A stretch of DNA of 45,755 nucleotides from Spirochaetales bacterium (GTDB taxonomy: Bacteria > Spirochaetota > Spirochaetia > Sphaerochaetales > Sphaerochaetaceae), in NCBI GenBank assembly GCA_012728215.1, contig JAAYFO010000182.1:1-45755 (forward strand). Reading direction: 5' to 3'. A program made the position numbers and the translations under genes. This document shows, piece by piece, positions 42,168 through 45,755 of the stretch (positions are counted from its first letter, which is position 1; each line of letters opens with the position of its first letter). The notes beneath the pieces were generated by a model. It was given only the letters and a program-made list of their open reading frames with translations. It was not told the DNA's origin and did no database searches.

Positions 42168-43466
42168 TCAGAACGCTGTCCAGGATACCTTCTCCCTCTC
42201 CTCGGCATCCACAAAATCACGCCATGGGCCTTCATTCATTCGATGAATCTCCTCAGTCGCAAGAAACCACTTCTCCACAGTAGAATGCTCAGGATAGAAC
42301 TCCATGAACTCACCTTTGTAGAAAGTATAGAAACGGGATATATCAGTGCACATGCCATATGTCGGAAGGCTCCTTGAATCTATGAAGAACTCAAAAGCCT
42401 CACCGTTTCTTGTTCCCTTGTAGGCAAGCCCGTCTCTGTTGAGAGTCAGAACACCTTCCCCTAAGATCTCTGAAGTTTTCTGATCCTTGAGAAAGTGATC
42501 TGAAGGAATGTTCCCAAGCCTTACCTTTTCGACGAGGCAAAATGAAGGATCTGCAATCTCCTTTCTGACTTCATGGCGCTGCCAGTCCAGCCAGTCCCTT
42601 GGTGTGGACGGGATCCGACAGCCTTTCCTTATGGAAGTCATGACGTATCTGTCATCAAGAATTGCACCATTGCCGCATACCGAGCAGCTGATGCTGTTTC
42701 CTTTTCCCTCCATATGAAACTCAGCACCGCATACAGGACACTTGTACAGAAGAGTATGCAGGTTTTCAGCAACCTTTCCTCCGCAGGAGAATTCTGCTCC
42801 GACTTTCGAATTCCATTGATAGTCATCATTCCTTATGGCGGTGTTGATGCTGTCCTGAATCTCTTGATCGCTCATTCTCTCCAATTGCCCGGCAGTGAAA
42901 AGCCGATCGACAATCACATGAACCTTGCCCGGTCGTTCTTCCAGGCAATACTTGGTACTGGTCAGGTATCCACCACTGATTCTTGTCATCAACACGGGAA
43001 CGCCAAGTTTCTTCAAGAATTTTCCTGTTCCTGCGCAAACTGGCTGGTTTGCACCTGAAATCGAACTCATTCCTTCTGGATACAGACATACCTTTCCACC
43101 ACTTTTAATAATCGAACGAATCGATTTCATTGAATACATGTCGGCTACAAAGTTCTTCTTGGGAATAATCTGCAGAAGCCTGAAAATGAATGCCAGATGA
43201 GAACGGAAGAATTCATTGTATCCAGCAACGAAGTTGAACCTCATCGGAAGGCATGCAAGCCCTGTATAGATGTAATCCAAACGGGAAGCATGGTTGCTTA
43301 TCATGACAAGCGGTGTCCTTCGGTACTGCTTCATGTCTATTCTGCATTCCACCTCGACACCAAGCTTTCGAAAATAAATCATTTTCCAGACATAGCCCAG
43401 CAGAAGATATGGAATCAAAGGTGGGCGTTTGATTTTTCTCTGAACGAGCTCCTCTTGATTTGTCAT
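42168..43466 (-). CDS. PlsC-type acyltransferase with zinc ribbon, paralogue 3
   Basis: 432 residues. HX4D motif SNHASRLDY; second motif YPEGMSSISG, keeping PEG but not the Thr-Arg of PEGTR. Then GKVAENLHTLLYKCPVCG with CSVCG (zinc ribbon about 243-268), a DWLDWQRHEV helix and a beta-rich C-terminus ending in WFLATEEIHRM. The order is the same as in the copies at 20877 and 27745. Probably an inner-membrane acyltransferase for lysophospholipid or glycolipid, with acceptor differing from paralogue 1. AAGGAAG lies about 10 bases upstream of ATG. It converges with the VTC operon and is divergent from the PF04392 importer. Confidence 0.82.
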   Translation of the reverse strand: MTNQEELVQRKIKRPPLIPYLLLGYVWKMIYFRKLGVEVECRIDMKQYRRTPLVMISNHASRLDYIYTGLACLPMRFNFVAGYNEFFRSHLAFIFRLLQIIPKKNFVADMYSMKSIRSIIKSGGKVCLYPEGMSSISGANQPVCAGTGKFLKKLGVPVLMTRISGGYLTSTKYCLEERPGKVHVIVDRLFTAGQLERMSDQEIQDSINTAIRNDDYQWNSKVGAEFSCGGKVAENLHTLLYKCPVCGAEFHMEGKGNSISCSVCGNGAILDDRYVMTSIRKGCRIPSTPRDWLDWQRHEVRKEIADPSFCLVEKVRLGNIPSDHFLKDQKTSEILGEGVLTLNRDGLAYKGTRNGEAFEFFIDSRSLPTYGMCTDISRFYTFYKGEFMEFYPEHSTVEKWFLATEEIHRMNEGPWRDFVDAEEREKVSWTAF

Positions 43467-43651
43467 TTTTCAATACTTCCTTTTTCTCCAATAATGACAA
43501 CCGTTCATCAGTGTTGTCAATATAAACAATGCTCATACTCTCAATGCAAGGGAAAATCATTGCCTGCAATATCGCATATCATTGAAAACCAAATACAAAT
43601 CAGGCAATGTTCATATCAATTGAAAATTTATACATTATTTCGTATATATTG

Positions 43652-43680
43652 TTTACAAAAACCTTAAAAAGTTATATTCT
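43652..43680 (+). promoter_or_regulatory. Candidate promoter of the PF04392-type importer
   Basis: TTTACA, 17 bases, TATTCT (an overlapping TATATT at 15 bases is an alternative). The predicted leader is about 30 bases and includes AGGAG. Confidence 0.5.
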
Positions 43681-43716
43681 CAGAACAATTTTTATTAATA
43701 GGAGAAGCAACGCCCT

Positions 43717-44697
43717 ATGAAAAAGCTAATTACAGTTCTAGTTTTGGCGACGGCTGTATTGTCCTGCATCATTGCAGGCGGCAGTACAGAAGCACCTGAC
43801 GAAGGAGCAGTGAAAGTAGGAATCTCAAAGATTCTCTCTCACCCAGCCCTCGATGCATCGGAGAAAGGCATACAGGATTATCTCTCATCACTTACTGGTT
43901 ACCGATTTACATTTGATACCCAGAATGCAAATGGTGAGGCATCCACATCCAGCTCGATCGCACAGAAATTCAAGTCAGATGACGTAGACTTCGCAGTCGG
44001 AATCGGAACTCCAACAGCTCAGGCCCTGGCGAATGTCTTTACGCGCACACCCGTGATTTACGTTGCGATCACCGACCCTGCAGGAGCAGGTTTGACAGCT
44101 GAAAACACATGTGGAACCAGTGATCTCACACCAGTAGAGAGTCAGGTCAGGCTTTTTGCCGAACAGACCGGAGCCAAGTCAATAGGAAACGTGTACACCA
44201 GTTCTGAAGCAAATGGTGTTGCCTTGAACAAGATGTTTGAAGAAGCATGCCGTAAGATTGGAGTCAATCCTGTCAGTGTCTCAGTAGTCAATACAGCTGA
44301 GGTCAAGCAGGCTGCTCAGGCAATTGTCGGAAGAATCGATGCCATGTACATAACGACGGACAATGCCGTCATCAGTGCACTTCCTTCCATATCCGACGTC
44401 TGTACAAAGGGAGCCAAACCATTGATGGTGGCAGACACCTCCAACTGTGCAGATATGGATTTTACAATTGCCATGGGTTTCAACTACTACAAGCTAGGTA
44501 TCCAGGCTGGAAAAATCATTGAAGGGATTCTCAATGGGGGAAAACCTTCGGATTACGGTGTAGTCTATCTTTTTGAAGCTTCCGATTTTGAGACTTGGAT
44601 CAATCTCGACAATGCAGGAAAGCTTGGAATTGCCATCAGCGACGACCTCATTTCCTCTGCCTCCCATATCATCGAAAACGGGAAGTTGGTAAAATGA
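43717..44697 (+). CDS. Substrate-binding lipoprotein of a PF04392-type ABC importer
   Basis: 326 residues. Signal peptide with lipobox VLSC (Cys17), then GGSTEAPDEG. The mature part is a two-lobed binding protein: VKVGISKILSHPALDASEKG, FAVGIGTPTAQALANVF, PVIYVAITDPAGAGL, GNVYTSSEANG and MYITTDNAVISALPSIS. This is the ABC_sub_bind (PF04392) family, which includes the tryptophan/tyrosine importer TrpXYZ, so an aromatic amino acid is the first guess. The permease ATG overlaps its stop. AGGAG is 12 bases before ATG, longer than ideal. Confidence 0.9.
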   Translation: MKKLITVLVLATAVLSCIIAGGSTEAPDEGAVKVGISKILSHPALDASEKGIQDYLSSLTGYRFTFDTQNANGEASTSSSIAQKFKSDDVDFAVGIGTPTAQALANVFTRTPVIYVAITDPAGAGLTAENTCGTSDLTPVESQVRLFAEQTGAKSIGNVYTSSEANGVALNKMFEEACRKIGVNPVSVSVVNTAEVKQAAQAIVGRIDAMYITTDNAVISALPSISDVCTKGAKPLMVADTSNCADMDFTIAMGFNYYKLGIQAGKIIEGILNGGKPSDYGVVYLFEASDFETWINLDNAGKLGIAISDDLISSASHIIENGKLVK

Positions 44698-45650
44698 TAG
44701 AAGGCATATTCGTAGATGGACTCATATTCTCCATCATGGTGATGGGAGTATTGATCAGCTATCGAATAATGGACCTTGCAGACCTTACTTGCGACGGCTC
44801 CTTTGCAACAGGAGCGGCTGTTGCTGCAGTTTGCTTGAAGAGCGGGATGGGAATCACCATCTCGCTTCTTCTTGCATTTGCAGCCGGTGCACTTGCAGGA
44901 ATGGTCACAGCCCTGATCCATTGTCGATTGAAGATTCCAGGACTCCTTGCAGGGATTCTGACAATGACGATGCTCTATTCTGTCAATCTCAGAATCCTTG
45001 GTGGTGCGAACGTTCCACTTCTCAACGTACGGAAATTCTATACTGTCATACCTGATTTCTTATCATTCATTCCTTCGGAATGGGCATCTCTTATTGGAAC
45101 CATCATCGTGGTTCTTCTGGTGAAAGGTGCCTTCGACCTGTTCTTCAGAATGGACTTGGGGCTATCGATAGGAGCAATGGGCGGCAATGAGCAGGTTGTA
45201 ATCAGTCAGGGAATGAATCCTGAGACACTGAAGATCATCGGCCTTGGACTTTCAAATGGCTTGATCGGTCTGTCTGGCGGACTGCTGGCCCAGTATCAGG
45301 GATTTGCAGATGCAAACCTTGGCACTGGAATGGTCGTTCAGGGACTTGCGGCAATCATGATTGGAGAATTCTTGTTCTCAAGCAACAAGATATATCTGAT
45401 TACCTTGCGTGCAGTCCTTGGTGCAATCATATACAAGGGTCTGATGTACTTTGGAAGAAAATACGGGTATCTGGTGGGGATAACCCCCAACGATTTCAAA
45501 TTGCTGACTGGAATTCTTGTGATTCTGTCTCTTGTCATTGCAAAAGCCCGAGGCAGGGCTTCGGATGCCGGAGCAAAGAAGAAGGCAATGCAAAGAGCTT
45601 CAAAGCACAACGAGGAAGCATCAGAAGGAGGAATCAATGCTAAAGATTGA
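44694..45650 (+). CDS. ABC importer permease of the PF04392-type system
   Basis: 318 residues from ATG 44694, overlapping the binding protein stop (ATGA); the track's start is 33 codons earlier, inside that gene. Eight to ten membrane helices of the branched-chain-type (BPD_transp_2) permease family: LADLTCDGSFATGAAVAA, IPGLLAGILTMTMLYSVN, GLSNGLIGLSGGLLAQYQGF. It has a very basic C-terminal tail (ARGRASDAGAKKKAMQRASK). The ATPase gene starts 14 bases before its end. Confidence 0.92.
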   Translation: MIEGIFVDGLIFSIMVMGVLISYRIMDLADLTCDGSFATGAAVAAVCLKSGMGITISLLLAFAAGALAGMVTALIHCRLKIPGLLAGILTMTMLYSVNLRILGGANVPLLNVRKFYTVIPDFLSFIPSEWASLIGTIIVVLLVKGAFDLFFRMDLGLSIGAMGGNEQVVISQGMNPETLKIIGLGLSNGLIGLSGGLLAQYQGFADANLGTGMVVQGLAAIMIGEFLFSSNKIYLITLRAVLGAIIYKGLMYFGRKYGYLVGITPNDFKLLTGILVILSLVIAKARGRASDAGAKKKAMQRASKHNEEASEGGINAKD

Positions 45651-45755
45651 ACACCTCACAAAAGTATTCTATCCAGGTACTGTGAATGAAAAGATGGCGA
45701 TCAACGACCTCAGTCTGAATGTCGAGGAAGGAGAGATCGTATGTGTGATCGGAAG
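45637..45755 (+). CDS. ABC importer ATPase (partial, cut by window end)
   Basis: ATG 45637 with AAGGAGG five bases upstream. The 39 visible codons read MLKIEHLTKVFYPGTVNEK, AINDLSLNVEEGEIVCVIG and end at the Walker A loop. This is the beginning of an ABC ATPase, overlapping the permease by 14 bases and completing the binding protein-permease-ATPase set. Confidence 0.92.
   Translation, partial: MLKIEHLTKVFYPGTVNEKMAINDLSLNVEEGEIVCVIG

Noticed and set aside
1-45755. Insertion sequences, phage genes or CRISPR arrays
   Set aside because: No transposase, integrase, spaced short repeats or Cas-like ORF found; the rearrangements seen are deletions or frameshifts without a visible mobile element.

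Overview
The window looks like a chromosomal segment from a host-associated, probably anaerobic spirochaete (Sphaerochaeta/Treponema-like). This is inferred from moderate G+C, short lipoprotein and signal-peptide styles ending in FAQAEAEE or GGSTEA, a GTP-type PEP carboxykinase, a fused selenium-type molybdenum hydroxylase, and the VTC/DUF4956 gene set. It is an inference from gene content, not a proof. No transposase, integrase, phage gene, rRNA or CRISPR array was recognised. The one RNA gene found is tRNA-Ala(GGC).

Left part (1-8.7 kb): the end of an OmpR-type response regulator and its histidine kinase. They are followed by an in-frame chimera that joins the N-terminus of a TolC-like outer-membrane protein to the C-terminus of an RND pump, the scar of a collapsed efflux operon. 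Then come a porin-like beta-barrel protein, a one-polypeptide molybdenum hydroxylase preceded by a tiny LuxR-type HTH ORF, a DUF1893-like protein, a 41-residue stump of an AAA-ATPase-like (PF09820) gene, and ribonuclease D.

Middle part (8.7-31.8 kb): PEPCK with a strange Cys-rich tail; a Kef/Nap-type antiporter with a coupled small membrane protein, divergent from a LysR regulator; a heterodimeric ABC exporter with one degenerate and one intact catalytic site; a PHP phosphatase with a WYL regulator; a U32 protein (RlhA-like) with a zinc-ribbon acyltransferase; a GltS-like symporter; tRNA-Ala; a ferredoxin-type aldo/keto reductase; a DUF975 membrane protein; and the Mg2+ transporter mgtE. The mgtE leader carries a strong promoter, a 27-codon Cys-rich upstream ORF with its own Shine-Dalgarno, and nested hairpins that start inside that ORF. 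It looks like a translation-coupled regulatory leader and is the most interesting small element here.

Right part (27.7-45.8 kb): a second zinc-ribbon acyltransferase; a ferric-ion-type ABC importer (binding protein, hairpin, fused permease, ATPase); an operon of a HAD phosphatase, an SLC13-type permease and a frameshifted M20 amidohydrolase; then a two-component system followed by a VTC polymerase, a DUF4956 membrane protein and a beta-helix lipoprotein. The regulator gene and the VTC gene share an upstream direct repeat, TTTAAG-N5-TTAA(A/G), which suggests one regulon. A third zinc-ribbon acyltransferase and a PF04392-type ABC importer, cut by the window end, close the region. The three acyltransferases are spread over 22 kb and share a unique layout, so they are paralogues with diverged active-site motifs.
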